This document shows positions 15,680 through 27,880 of a stretch of 64,000 nucleotides of DNA, piece by piece (positions within the stretch are counted from its first letter, which is position 1; every line of letters starts with the position of its first letter). The translations under genes and the position numbers were made by a program. The DNA comes from Pelobates cultripes. Its lineage: Eukaryota > Chordata > Amphibia > Anura > Pelobatidae. A model generated the notes under the pieces. It was given only the letters and a program-made list of their open reading frames with translations. It was not told where the DNA came from and did not search any database. The stretch is from positions 3,473,122-3,537,121 of the forward strand of contig OW240921.1 of NCBI GenBank assembly GCA_933207985.1, given 5' to 3'.

Positions 15680-16789
15680 TGTGACGAAGTGCCCTTCGCC
15701 ACTTGTGCCTGGAGAGGACTGCTTGCCCACCTCTTGCCCTGTGACTANNNNNNNNNNNNNNNNNNNNNNNNNNNNNNNNNNNNNNNNNNNNNNNNNNNNN
15801 NNNNNNNNNNNNNNNNNNNNNNNNNNNNNNNNNNNNNNNNNNNNNNNGCAGAAAAGTTTAATTCGTGCTTTTCTGCCTGGGGTTCGGTAGATTTGTTTGA
15901 ATGTGTTATACCCCAGATAGGAATCCCATGGAGCCCATCTGTATGAAACTGACTGTAAAGACTTTGGCTCCATGGCGATTAAACTGTATTCGTGTGGTCT
16001 GAGCGCCATTCGCTTAATAATGTGCGCTCAGACCTGAGCTATCTGGGGATATGTGAAATGTCTGTGTTTTATGTATAAAAGGTGACTTTATGTATTTTAA
16101 AGTGTTTTGTGTCTTTTTGCAACCATGTGCTTAATGGAGTCTTGTGTCTATCCTGGGAGATAATTGAATTACTTATCTCCAGGATAGAAGACTCTGAAAC
16201 TGGTTTGGGCCAGAAAGCCATGCTTCATTTAGTCACAAAGGACTTTTTACTAACTTTTGAACCCCTTGTCTGATTTGTGCCATTTTTGAATATGTTGTTC
16301 CCCTGAATGGATTGATTGTGCATATGTAATTTTATGTGAATGTGATGTATGGTTTTAGAGTTATGAAAGTTGGGTAGAAAGTATGTTTTAACTGTATGTA
16401 TAATTGAGTTTCCTCTCAGGATAAGGGGAGGGAATATGTGGGATGTAACTGTGATGTGATTGGTTGTTTTATACCTCCCTGTGGGCGGTCCTGTATTTGC
16501 AAGACTGTAATAAAAACCAGGCTGGGTGTGCCAGCACCTCAGACCACTGCTTGACCCTCAACACAGAGCTTTGTCTCGTTCTTGGGGGGATTTATTGTAT
16601 GCTGTTCCAGTTTGACTGCTAGGAGTGTAAACCTATTCGTATGGTTTTTCCTATTCGGCTGTTTACAGCATTCATATGGTTTCCTGTTCGGCGGTTTTGG
16701 TGTTCTGCAGTAGCTGTGCCTGCATCTCTGGAAAGGGGGCCGATCGCCTAAACGGTTTTTACCCCTTGTGTGCAAAACGGTCCGTTACA
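15680..16789 (+). mobile_element. LTR containing an assembly gap
   Basis: Starts TGTGACGAAGTGCCCTTCGC and ends ACGGTCCGTTACA. Interior text (CCCCAGATAGGAATCCCATG, GTGCGCTCAGACCTGAGCTA) is shared with the LTR of element A (20944-22009). Left flank GGTTA and right flank AAGTG do not match, so the two halves may come from different copies joined across the gap. Confidence 0.65.
15748..15847. other. Assembly gap, 100 N
   Basis: Exactly 100 undetermined bases, a conventional scaffold-join placeholder of unknown true length. ORFs reported across it are meaningless. Confidence 0.99.
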
Positions 16790-17266
16790 AAGTGGTTATG
16801 GTAAAGGGGATTAAGGTTAAAGTAGGGACAGATTACATCGGGTGTTAAAATGATTAAGCGCTGGAGAGGGGTTATAGTTGTAGTATTTTTTATGTTTAGA
16901 ATCCTTCCATATAGGGTTAGAGTTAAGGCTAGTGTTGGCGTACATGGGGTGTTTAGTGTTTATAAGAAATTAAAACTAGGATTGGGGTTAAAAGTTAAAG
17001 GTTTTTTCAGGTCAGGCTTTGAGTGTTCAAAATCAGTAAAGGATTTGTTCAGATGTTGGGCGGGGTAAATTTAGGGGAAAATGGTATTTGGGGTATGTGG
17101 AGTTTGAAGAGTTATTTGCAAAGTACTCACCCTCATGTGTTTTCTGTAGACCAGCCAAACCCATATGATTGTGTATCAGTCAGTGCTGTCCTATGATTAC
17201 TAGCTTTCATACAGCTGACGATTACGATTAGTTACTGTCATGTAACACATCCCCCTTTTTTTCACA
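16790..17266. other. Degenerate GGTTA-rich sequence upstream of the GRAMD1 exons
   Basis: From 16795 to about 17080 the sequence is a degenerate series of GGTTAAGG/GGTTAGAG-type words, a decayed minisatellite. No GRAM- or VASt-domain exon is seen before the acceptor at 17266-17267. Confidence 0.45.
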
Positions 17267-17267
17267 G

Positions 17268-20200
17268 TTTGTTGGTTCTTGTGGTTCTGAACATGATGCT
17301 TTTCTACCGTCTCTGGTCTCTGGAGCACACGGCACGCACATTCCAAACCTGGCAGAACTATGCTGTATCACAAGGGTAATATAGCTGTGTTTTCCCAACT
17401 TCTGTACATGTCCTTCACCTCTCTCCATCCTGTTGTGGACCAGGCGTCAATACTATTTTTTGAGTACTCGGTGCAGAATTTAAGATGTTCAATCGTCCAG
17501 AAGGGGCACTGGCATGCGTTATCTGTAGTGATAGTGTTATATTGTATCTGTGTTGCTCATTGAGTCAGTCTCTGGACTCTGCTAAATATAACACTCCCAG
17601 ATCGATGGCTACATAGTGCTGAACCATTCCTTTAGAACTTAGAGGGCAATATGTGCTTTACTTGTATAATTGCGCTCAATCAGTTTTTCAGACAAAATAT
17701 ACCTGTGTTGATTTGGCGCTGAGTGAAACAGCTCTTTATGTCCGTTACATTATTGACATTCCCTTGGTTAAAGTCAATGTTCTATGAACGTTAGATCATT
17801 GCACAGTGGACATATTCACACTGATCAGTACAATAGAATGATATCAAGGTCATTTCACAGTGTATGTGTTGTAAATCTGACCGGTACATTCCTAATACGA
17901 GATACAAAGCATTTCACTCAAACCTGGTTCTTCACAAGCACGATGGTTTTTCCTATCTGTCCATCGGATCTTTTCGATTTTTCTCTTATTTGTCTTTATC
18001 TAATTTATTTATTGTCGTACTTTAAAAGGGACTGTATGATCCCGGATCCCAAATTGTATTAAAACACAAAGAGTTAATCCAGGACTCACTATTCCTGAGA
18101 ATAATTGGGTATTTCTGCTTCCTGTGTTTCTTCTTCCATACACACACCACTTCCCCATAGATACTGGCGCCCCATCCCATATCTTACTGGTTCTCAATTC
18201 TCACTATTTACCCTCTTCTCCTAGGAGATTCCCACAGAGCTCCGCAGACTGGGCAGAGATCCTTGAGCTCCAGAAACGTTTTCACAGTGCCGAAGTCCAG
18301 AAATGGAAACAGACACTACGGGCGTCCGTACAGCTGCTGGACGAGGTCAGTACCTGCTCTGTAAGATATAAAGCCCTGTGTGCATTCCATACCATCCTTT
18401 GTTCAGGGAATGAGGAGTTCAAAGATCGGTCACTCATGATGCAAGTTTGGAGCTTGGCTCTTTGTGACTATTTTGTGGCCTAGGTAAGACCAGCTACTTT
18501 CACCTCTTCTCCAAAAAACAAAACAAAAGCTGCCAATTTCCTTTTAAAAAACGATTTATAGAAAAAAATTTAAAAGCATAAAACGTTAAACTACTATATC
18601 CCCCCAAACCCTCTCTGTGCATGTCTTTGTGCCTCCAGCTCCTCTGTGAGTGTCTTTGTCCCCGCAGCCCCTCTCTGTGCGTGCCTTTGACCCTCCAGCT
18701 CTTCTGTGCGTGTCTTTGTCCCCGCAGCCCCTCTCTGTGCGTGCCTTTGACCCTCCAGCTCTTCTGTGCGTGTCTTTGTCCCTGCAGCCCCTCTCTGTGC
18801 GTGCCTTTGTCCCTCCAGCTCTTCTGTGCGTGTCTTTGTCCCCGCAGCCCCTCTCTGTGCGTGCCTTTGACCCTCCAGCTCTTCTGTGCGTGTCTTTGTC
18901 CCTGCAGCCCCTCTCTGTGCGTGCCTTTGACCCTCCAGCTCTTCTGTGCGTGTCTTTGTCCCCCCAGCCCCTCTCTGTGCGTGTCTTTGTCCCTCCAACC
19001 GCTCTGTGTGTGTCCTTTTCCCTCCAGCCCCTCTGTGCATGTCTTTGTCCTCCAGCCCCTCTGTGCGTGTCTGTCGTTCCCCCAGCCCCTCTGTGCGTGT
19101 CTTTGTCCTTTGTCCCCCAGCCCCTCTGTGCGTGTCTTTGTCCTTTGTCCCCCCAGCCCCTCTCTGCATGTCTTTGTCCTTTGTCCCCCCAACCCCTTGT
19201 GTGTGTCTTTGTCCTTTGTCCCCATCCCTCTGTGCGTGTCTTTGTCGTTCCCCCCACCCCCTCTGTGCGTGTCTTTATCGTTCCCCTCAGCCCCTCTGTG
19301 GCGTGTCTGTGGTTCCCCTCAGCCCCTCTATGCGTGTCTTTGTCCTTTGTCCCCAGCCCCTCTGTGCGTGTCTTTGTCCTTTGTCCCCCAGCCCCTCTCT
19401 GCATGTCTTTGTCTTTGTCCCCCATCCCTCTGATAATTATCTGTTCCTCCCCAGCCCCTCTGTGCGTGTTTGTCCTTCCCCCCAGCCCCTCTGCGCGTGT
19501 CTTTGTCCTCCCCCCAGCCCCTCTGAGCGTTTGTTTGTCCCCCCAGACCCTCTGTGCGTGTGTTCCCCCACCTGCCCCTCTGTGCGTATCTTTGTCCCTT
19601 TCCAGCCCCTCTGTGCATGTCTGTGTTGCCCCCTGTAACGGACCGTTTTGCACACAAGGGGTAAAAACCGTTTAGGCGATCGGCCCCCTTTCCAGAGATA
19701 CAGGCACAGCTACTGCAGAACACCAAACTCCCGGACTGGATACAAAATAGCACTCCAACTCCCGAACTGGAACCTCCCAAATAGCTGCTAGCAGACGAAC
19801 AGGAAAAGCAGACAATCAGAGAGAGACTGAGCTCTCTATTCCCTGCCCATTAATGATCAGCAGCAGCGTGATTTTTTGGGAATTGGGAGCCCAGTCTCCA
19901 TTCCCCAGCGGCCGAGTGATGTGCCGGGTAGGGCCAGTCTCCATTCCCAGCTGACGGAAGTGTCCTACGGGAATAGAGGCCAGTCTCCCTTTCCAGCTCC
20001 CAATACAGTGTCCTGCTGCTGGGAAAGGGAGACTGGGCTCTCTATTCTGATGGGACACTCTGCGCTGGGAATGGAGACTGGGCTCCCAATTCCCGGCACA
20101 TCACTCGGCCGCTGGGGAATGGAGACTGGGCTCCCAATTCCCAAAAAATCACGCTGCTGCTGGGGGGCAGGAACAACTACCTCTGCCCCTGTAGCTCAGC

Positions 20201-22671
20201 CTGCCGCTGGGGAGGGAGGACGCTGCTCTCCTCTCCCTGCACTTCACACTGCCTTCCCGGCATATCACTCTGCTGCTGGGGGGCAGGAACAACTACCTCT
20301 GCCCCTGTAACTCAGCCTGCGGCTGGGGAGGGAGGACGCTGCTCTCCTCTCCCTGCACTTCACACTGCCTTCCCGGCATATCACTCTGCTGCTGGGGGGC
20401 AGGAACAACTACCTCTGCCCCCTGTAACTCAGCCTGCCGCTGGGGAGGGAGGACGCTGCTCTCCTCTCCTCCCTGCATATCACACTGCCGCTGGGGAATG
20501 GAGACTGGGCTCCCAATTCCCTGCATATTACACTGCCACTGGGGAATGGAGACTGGGCTCCCAATTCCCTGCATATCACACTGCCGCTGGGGAGAGGAGA
20601 CTGGGCTCTCTCTGTCCCGCAACTGTAGCTGCCGGTGGAGGTCCACCCACCGTGGCAGCTGACCGTCACCCTCTGCCCGGTACAGCAGAGTCTTGAATAC
20701 TAGACTCCTCACGAACTTCACGGATTTCTCAGCTAGATTAGGTCCGAAGAAGTTCAGCCGCAACCACATCATACGGTCAAATTCCTGTACAGAGTATCTG
20801 TACTCCACTGCTGGTTCCATTCTGTTGCTGTCAGGGTCGCTGTACTGAGACATGCCTTGCCCTCAAATTGTAAAATCCACGGAATGGTGTCTCCTGTAGC
20901 TGTCCTTCTGGCTGTAGGAACGATCCCGCCGCTTGCCACCAATTGTAACGGACCGTTTTGCACAAAAGGGGAAAAAACGTTTAGGCGATCGGCCCCCTTT
21001 CCAGAGATACAGGCACAGCTACTGCAGAACACCAAACTCCCGAACTGGATACAAAATAGCACTCCAACTCCCGAACTGGAACCTCCCAAATAGCTGCTAG
21101 CAGACGAACAGGAAAAACAGACAATCAGCTTACACTCCTGGCAATCAGTCTCTAACAGCATACAGTGAATCCCCCCAAGAACGAGACAAGGCTCCGTGTT
21201 GAGGGTCAAGCAGTGGTCTGATGTGCTGGCACACCCAGCCTGGTTTTTATTACAGTCTTGCAAATACAGGACCGCCCACAGGGAGGTATAAAACAACCAA
21301 TCACATCACAGTTGCATCCCACATATTCCCTCCCCTTATCCTGAGAGGAAACTCAATTACACATACAGTTAAAACATACTTTCTACCCAACTTTCATAAC
21401 TCCAAAACCATACATCACATTCACATAAAATTACATATTCACAATCAATCCATTCAGGGGAACAACATATTAAAAAATGGCACGAATCAGACCAGAGGTT
21501 CAAAAGTTAAGGGAAAGTCCTTTGTGACTAAATGAAGCATGGCTTTCTGGCCCAAACCAGTTTCAGAGTCTTCTATCCTGGAGAGTAATTCAATTATCTC
21601 CCAGGACAGACCCAAGACTCCATTAAGCACATGGTTGCAAAAAGACACAAAACACTTTAAAATACATAAAGTCACATTTTACACATAACACACAGACATT
21701 TCACATATCCCCAGATAGCTCAGGTCTGAGCGCACATTATTAAGCGAATGGCGCTCGGACCACACAAATACAGTTTAATCGCCATGGAGCCAAAGTCTTT
21801 ACAGTCGGTTTCATACGAATGGGCTCCATGGGATTCCTATCTGGGGTATAACACATTCAAACAAATCTACCGAACCCCAGGCAGAAAAGCACGAATACAG
21901 CTTTTCTGCAGGCGAAAATAAAGTCTTTTAAAAGGGGGCCATAGTCCAAAGGCAGCAGGCGAGCAACCAGGCTTCTCCAATGCAATGTGGTGAGATTGGT
22001 CTCGTCACACCCCCAGTTTCCTGTGCGAATCTTTGTCCCCCCCAACCTCTGTGCGTGTCTTTGTCCCTTGACTTAGCATGTCCAACTGGACCGTGGTCTG
22101 ACAGGAAGCTGTTTATTACTCTCAGTGAGCTCATTCTGTCATACATGCAGTAGCGTAACCGATGCAGCTGCCAAGTTTGCCTTGGAGCCTGGTCACCACT
22201 GCATATTGAGCTGAGGAATAATAGCTTCTTATTGACTGTGCTGAATAGATCTCCAGCCTGGGTAATTAATGCCAGTCCTTTATCTGGTGATTCAGTTGAC
22301 AGAGTAGAGATCGTTCCACCACTGGTTTCCTTTATAGTATTGTGAGTGTTCTCCATGTTGGAGCTACATGAAGGATCATGAGAAATGGGAATATATTTTT
22401 ACTTCCCTGAATGATGTTTAAAATGTGTCTGAACTTGGCAAATAAAAACCACTGCTGTGAAATAAAAAGGTCACAGAACTGCTAGCAAGGAGGTCTGGCT
22501 GAGGTCTGCCCTCCGGCCATGAGTGGGAGGTAACAAGAGAGATTAAATAAATAACTTTCTTTTCTCCTATTTTTCTGATTTTAGATGCGAATGTCACTTC
22601 AAAGATTGCAACAAGGTGTCCTGGTGAATGACCCCACCCTGGACTCTCAGGAGGAGGACGCTCTATCGTGA
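17268..22671 (+). CDS. gramd1: GRAMD1/Aster-family protein, last three coding exons
   Basis: GRAMD1 (Aster) proteins are ER membrane proteins that move cholesterol from the plasma membrane through a VASt domain. Three exons join in phase: 17268-17375, 18225-18345 and 22585-22671 (TGA 22669-22671). The first gives the end of the membrane segment (LLVLVVLNMMLFYRLWSLEH). The second gives the conserved tail FPQSSADWAEILELQ, HSAEVQKWKQTLRASVQLLD; the last gives MRMSLQRLQQG and ends EEDALS. The match is by family memory; GRAMD1A, B and C cannot be separated. The GRAM and VASt exons are absent from the 12.5 kb upstream, which includes the N gap. Intron 2 (18346-22584) carries a minisatellite and LTR element A. 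Confidence 0.85.
18600..19633. repeat. 30/60-bp minisatellite in the GRAMD1 intron
   Basis: The unit is about 30 bp (CCTCTGTGCGTGTCTTTGTC then CCCCCAG variants), with a 60-bp higher-order unit repeated about six times at 18640-18990. It resumes at 22010-22064 beyond element A, so A inserted within it. Because the unit is a multiple of three and lacks stops in several frames, long ORFs exist on both strands (up to 355 codons); these are not genes. Confidence 0.9.
19634..22009 (-). mobile_element. LTR element A, compact, TSD CCCCC
   Basis: 2376 bp in minus orientation. A full 5' LTR (22009 to 20944, 1066 bp), then an internal region of about 1.1 kb, then only the last ~186 bp of a 3' LTR (19819 to 19634), which matches 20944-21128. 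Both flanks are CCCCC (19629-19633, 22010-22014), although in a C-rich minisatellite that is weak evidence. After the 5' LTR comes TTGGTGGCAAGCGGCGGGAT, a primer-binding-site-like motif shared with elements C and D. No protease, RT or integrase. Confidence 0.75.
20293..20853 (-). CDS. Element A internal ORF, unknown protein with Pro/Gln repeats
   Basis: 186 codons; I do not recognise the family. It starts MSQYSDPDSNRMEPAV, almost the same start as element C (MSEYSDPNSSRMEPAV). Then comes a basic/aromatic stretch (EFDRMMWLRLNFFGPNL, FVRSLVFKTLLYR, LPRWVDLHRQLQL). From about residue 85 it is a degenerate repeat of the type SPVSIPQRQCDMQG, with EESSVLPPQ variants. The repeats come from an internal tandem array (about 19860-20590). 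No zinc knuckle, protease or RT motif. The position straight after the primer-site-like motif is where gag would sit, but nothing in the sequence proves a Gag role. Confidence 0.5.
   Translation of the reverse strand: MSQYSDPDSNRMEPAVEYRYSVQEFDRMMWLRLNFFGPNLAEKSVKFVRSLVFKTLLYRAEGDGQLPRWVDLHRQLQLRDRESPVSSPQRQCDMQGIGSPVSIPQWQCNMQGIGSPVSIPQRQCDMQGGEESSVLPPQRQAELQGAEVVVPAPQQQSDMPGRQCEVQGEESSVLPPQPQAELQGQR
22010..22584 (+). other. Rest of GRAMD1 intron 2
   Basis: Minisatellite remainder to about 22064, then non-repetitive intron to the acceptor TTTTAG at 22581-22584. No exon is seen. Confidence 0.5.
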
Positions 22672-25600
22672 CAGACACTGTCTAATACTCAATCCATTAG
22701 GACATTCCATAAAAATGCAGATCCAGCGCAGGTGTAGACACGTCACAGGAATCCTGTTCAGGAAACGGATGCCCTCCCAGATGTGAGTGCAGCTGTCTAC
22801 AAGCTGGGAACGAACATCCCCTGGGGATGTGAATCGATGGGATACATGTCATGTTGGCTTTCGAGTGCTGCTTACTGAATACTACAGACATATAGTGAAC
22901 AAGAGACCTCCCAGAGAGAGTCTTGTTGGCACAGACTTCAATGATATGTGTGCTGGAAGTGAAGGTCCCCAAAGGATGCAGCGTGTCCTGGAAACTGGTC
23001 GCCTCCTGCATTTGAAGGCCTTTTTAGTAGCAGAGGGTTGGTCAGCGTGGCATCACTTCCTAGTGTTTTATTTTCTAAGTTCTGTAATGAGCAGATGGCA
23101 AACTTCTATCTTGTGAATGTCCTGAGCCATAAATGTGGGACTTTAAAGGTACCGTCAACGTGGAGCATCGAAACTGTATCTTGGAACATGCGCACAGTTT
23201 ATTGGTTCTCTGGGTTTAGCTACCATGGAGTGTCTTTATGGTACATGCATTCTGAACCCATGTCAGATCTGTAATTATGGAGCTATGTGGTTACCTGGAT
23301 CACTTCGATCACCATGTGAATTTTAAATCCCATAATGCTGTGCCAGGTTTAATGCCCCCCTGATCCCGCAAGCTTTTTATATGGCTCACTCACTGCTCTG
23401 AGTAGTCATTTAACCAGGTTTGTCATTACACCCTAATGTGCTGATGAAATGAGCCGCCACCATTAAAAACGTGGACGACCCTGGTATCAAAGTATAAATA
23501 TCAGGTTGGTCACAATAGAGGCCTGTGGGTATTCGCGGCACTGGGTTGTCCTCCGTGATCACATTCCTGATAAAATGACTCCCTTTCACTGTCAGCTCTC
23601 CCTGCCGCAAACTCACTGAATGACCCCCCCATGCAAATTCGCTGCAGAGAGACCGTCTGTTTTATTCCTAGAGCACTTCATTTTTATATTGGTCTTTTCT
23701 TCTCTGCCATCATTTTTGTTTTCCATTGATTGAATGTGCAATAGCTTTAGTCAATTGCAAAGCATTTGTTTCAAGCAAATGATCTTCTCCTGCAGAATTT
23801 CAGTTTTATTTATTATTTTATATTAATTAGATTATTTTCTCATTTTTTATTTTTAGTGATTAGATTTAGTTTTTTGTCCGTTATGAGAGCTAATTCTTTC
23901 CTCAACAAAAAACATGTTTTAAAAAAAAAAAAATGATTATTAATCCTTAGTACAATCCAGTGTTGCATATCCTCCGAATGTTCAGCATGGAGCAGAAAGC
24001 CCTGACTCTCCAGCAATATGTAGACTACGATCCCATCATCCCCAGAGCACTGTAGATGATGGGACGTGTAGTTCAGCTGAGACCTTTGGGTTTGACATTT
24101 GCTGTTCACACGTTTTACGTTAATTTATTATTCAATTGATAATTTTAGATGCTATATTAATTTATTGTAGTGGTTACAGAGTATTAACCTTGTGGCTCCA
24201 GCCTACATTGCATTTCACAGCCAGAATCCTCCGGTTTGTGCTAATATTGTGCAATCGCTGTCCCTCACTTGGAAGAATGGGCTGGTCCCAATGAATTTAA
24301 TTTAAGTGCTTATTGTATTGGAACTTGTGGAACTATGTTCAGTCACTGTAAAATCCTAGGACAAAATGGCTGCTCTTTGTGCCACAGAGTGACATTGGAA
24401 ACTTCCTTTTGGTCTTTCTGCCAAGAGGCAGACTGTACGAGTCGCTTCTATTTTATCTTGAATATATTCTTCCTTTGATTGTGTTATAATATTACAGCAA
24501 ATTTGACAGGCTGATTATCCAAGATGGTGGCTGTCTAGCACGCCATTTTGTTGTGCTGCTCCAGGCAAGTAATAGAGGATGCCCAGACCTGCCCTTTGTC
24601 GTGTGTTCATGATTCTTTGCTTAATTCTTGGATCTTTTTAACCCCTTAAGGACACATGACATGGGTGACATGTCATGATTCCCTTTTATTCCAGAAGTTT
24701 GGTCCTTAAGGGGTTAAAAGAGTAAATCTCTAAGGGCAGTTGTGTTTTTAGCGCCTCCCGCAGTAATGAGCAGTAATCATACCTGGTTAAACTGGGCACA
24801 TGCTCACTAGCCCAGGGCTATCTAACACCATTCTCCAGTGAAATTCCACGATCCGCTACCAAACGTTGGCTGGTAGAGGGTCATGGGATTTGTGTTTCAC
24901 TGAAAGATGGAGGTTTCCTATGAACTGTAATGGTTTTTATTATTTTCCTTTTTAGTATGTCACACAGAGGCAGGCTGGGTGTAAACATGGCCAGTGGGGC
25001 AGTTTTTATTATAATCTAGATCGTTAAATCTGTAGTATCTGGGTCAGAACCACACAGGACATTGTGTACAAAGCTAGTCAGACCCAGTGCAGATATGGAA
25101 CACTTTATTTCATTACTTTTTATTTTGTTGCCCCCGGGAGAACTCGACCTATGTGTTTCTGTGCGTAGAGTCAGTCGGCATTAGTATCCAGTACTTTTAA
25201 CGTTGGCATTGGGATGGGTAAAGGGAACGTTTGGCCAAAATACAACACTCTTGTGTGTGTTTGGGAGGGTGGAGCATATTTATGTAATTTGTGTTCGAGG
25301 GAGTAAGTGGTTTTGTTGTCTCCATCCCTCCATGAGATTTTTGCAAATAGGAAGTGGTGGCGTTCAAATAAAAATGCCCCCCCCCTCCTTGCTTTCTGAA
25401 TTTAAAGACTCCGTTTCCAGTCTTTGGAGTTGGTTTAAGGAACAGACACGGCTTTTATTGCAGAAGACACACGTTCAGTTTTTCCTGCGAACTATAAATG
25501 GCTGAGATCTCTGTTCCTACACACACTGTATTAAGTTATTTTGCACAAATCAATGTACTGTCACTTTAAAGGTGTTAGTTTGAGTAAATTGAAAAGGGTG

Positions 25601-26420
25601 TGTCTGTACGGTGGGAGGGGTTGGGGCAATACCAAGATATAACGTTCCATGTTTTGCATAAATGAATTGTCTCTGGTGTTTGCAGATACACTGCAGGTCT
25701 CTCTGGCAAGAAATGGGTTAATAAAAGCCCTGCTCCATCATGACAGTCAGGAACACCATCTTTCATGAACGAAACTGCTGAGCTGATGGATTCAGCGTTA
25801 ACGAATAATAAAAATTAGAAAAAGGCTTTCTCATAATACGTTATAATTTTTGGGATGGAAATCCGATGAAAAATTAGCGTGAAACTGACCGGTGACCGGA
25901 TCCCTTTCATGCCGAGTTTATATCAAATTGTTATTTCCTTCAATCTGTGAAACCTGCTGCATATGGGTTAAATTTTAATTTATTTTTATGTTTTTTGGAA
26001 GAAGAAAAGGGAGAGGCCTGCAGTGTATTGTGTCCAGCACTGGGTTACATTCACAGCTGTAGGGAACCCTTGGTGCATCGGAAGGAAGTGAGGATCTGTC
26101 ACCAAGAATGGGTGACACTACTTGGGTCTACAGGACTAAAATAGGTCGCTAAATCTCTCGGGGTGCTCGATGATCGCCACGAGATTCCGTTACAGAAGCT
26201 GGCTTCTGTTTTTATGAACAGTCACCAGCAGACCTTTCCTTAGGCCTGAACATGTCGCAGTGGAGTTCTCTCCTTTAGCAGAGTATTACAGGAGGGGAGA
26301 TGAGAACCACAGTCGCCTGGATGAGGACTGTGTGCCCCGGGTGACAGCCTAACTAGGCCTTGTCCTAGGGATTGTGTGAATGTGTGTCGATCGCTAATAT
26401 TTATTAAAATCATTGGAAAC
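22672..26420 (+). other. Probable GRAMD1 3' UTR and downstream sequence
   Basis: No further coding exon follows the stop. Candidate poly(A) signals are AATAAA at 25367-25372 and 25720-25725 and ATTAAA at 26403-26408; which is used cannot be decided here. It is mostly single-copy in appearance, apart from a foldback fragment near 24054 and a small MITE at 24638-24717. Confidence 0.4.
24638..24717. mobile_element. 80-bp TTAA MITE
   Basis: TTAACCCCTTAAGGACACAT at the left and GGTCCTTAAGGGGTTAA at the right, with a central ATGACATG/CATGTCAT palindrome. Same family as 28661-28728 and 39126-39205. Confidence 0.75.
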
Positions 26421-27880
26421 CATGAACTGTGTGTCCTGAGTGTTTGATTTATCATTGCTATGCACTGTGTGGGGAGCAGTGCAGCGGCAGAACATGGTAA
26501 TTGGACCGAGCGACCTAGTAATGGGCTATATATTCAAACTTTCCCGGTATATCTCACTTTAGATCCATAACGCGTTACTGGCTGCACACAGACTCGATAA
26601 TGGAATTACTCTCGAACAACAGAACTGGCAGACATTCTCCAACCCTGCTTCGTCACAACATTGTTTATTTAATAACTGTCAGTTGTTAAGAATTCACCAA
26701 AAAGTTGCAAATTTTAGGCAAGAATTAGTCCAGCTCCTTCTTTTTTTTTTTTTTGCAATCTTCGTGTAAAATGTGCAGCTTCCCAGTGAGTTCCAACAAT
26801 TCATTATTATTTCCTAAAGTTAATTAATCTAAATTGTGGCAATTTAAAATAAAATAAAGCAGATTTTGACTAATAACGTTGGCTTTATAAGTGAATAATT
26901 CCCACTTTTGTGAATCCAATGATTCTTAACCGTTGCCCCTGTCATTTCTCCACAATCATTTTATTAGTAAATCTGTCCGTAAAATTCTCTCTCTCGCACA
27001 CAGTTCTATAAAGCAAATAGATGTAGATTTTACTATTATTGTTTATTATAGCACCTACAAAGCAACCCGTCCTCTTTGATTTGATCGTAAACTTCAGCTA
27101 TTTGTCACTCTGTAATGTTACACACCGGCCTCAAGCAGCCCTACTACTCACGGCTAACATTTAACCCCAACCGAATGACCCAGCAAATATCTTGCAATAT
27201 GCAGGAGCAGTGTGAGCATTGTAAAAGACAGATCATACATAGATTATTATGCCACTGGCCCCCGGCACAGAAGAAATGACGAAGTTCTGGTAGCACTTTA
27301 TTGGATGTGGTTATATAGTAATTGTTTCTGTCACTCACACACCCACATCCCTACATGCAAGTAAGCACACAGATACAGATCATATGTGCATGCAGATGGG
27401 ACGCTAGGGGAGGCCAGAGGAAGCCATGTCCCCTCACCTTAGTGCCGTTCGCCCCAAAGTGAAAAACGGTCCTGGCTGCCGAAACTGCAGCTGTATCCAC
27501 TGCATCCATATTTTGGTGTCACTACAGGGGGGATTACTCCTTATCTCCCCGTGTGCCCCCCCAAACTTAGAAGAAGCTAGCGCTTCTGTCAGGCCAATTA
27601 GGCTGTGGCCTGGGGGCGCACTTTAAGAAGAGGAACCCACTGCAACCAGGATTCCAGGATTGCATCCATGGTTACACTGCCGATCTTCCAGACCTCCCGC
27701 CTAGCATATAGGTACACGCCAGGACAGTGCAAGGTGCGGCATTCACGCACCTCTGCCCTGTGCGATCTAATGAAAGCATGGCAGCAGTACCTCTGAGTCC
27801 TGAGAGCAGGTAACACTGATTGAAATGGCCAACTTTCAATGCCCCCAGTATGTGAGGAACGAGAGAGGGCTGCTTGCTGT
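26421..27880. other. Intergenic sequence, nothing recognised
   Basis: A/T-rich with ordinary complexity. Short ORFs on both strands around 27426-27816 share no motif with known proteins. Confidence 0.4.

Noticed and set aside
15677..16009. ORFs spanning the N-run
   Set aside because: Codons of N are not real sequence, and the flanks are LTR.
17784..18062. 92-codon ORF between GRAMD1 exons
   Set aside because: Lies in an intron whose flanking exons join in phase without it; no conserved motif.
18500..19675. Long ORFs (up to 355 codons) on both strands
   Set aside because: They translate a 30/60-bp minisatellite whose unit is a multiple of three; no start context, domains or splice structure.
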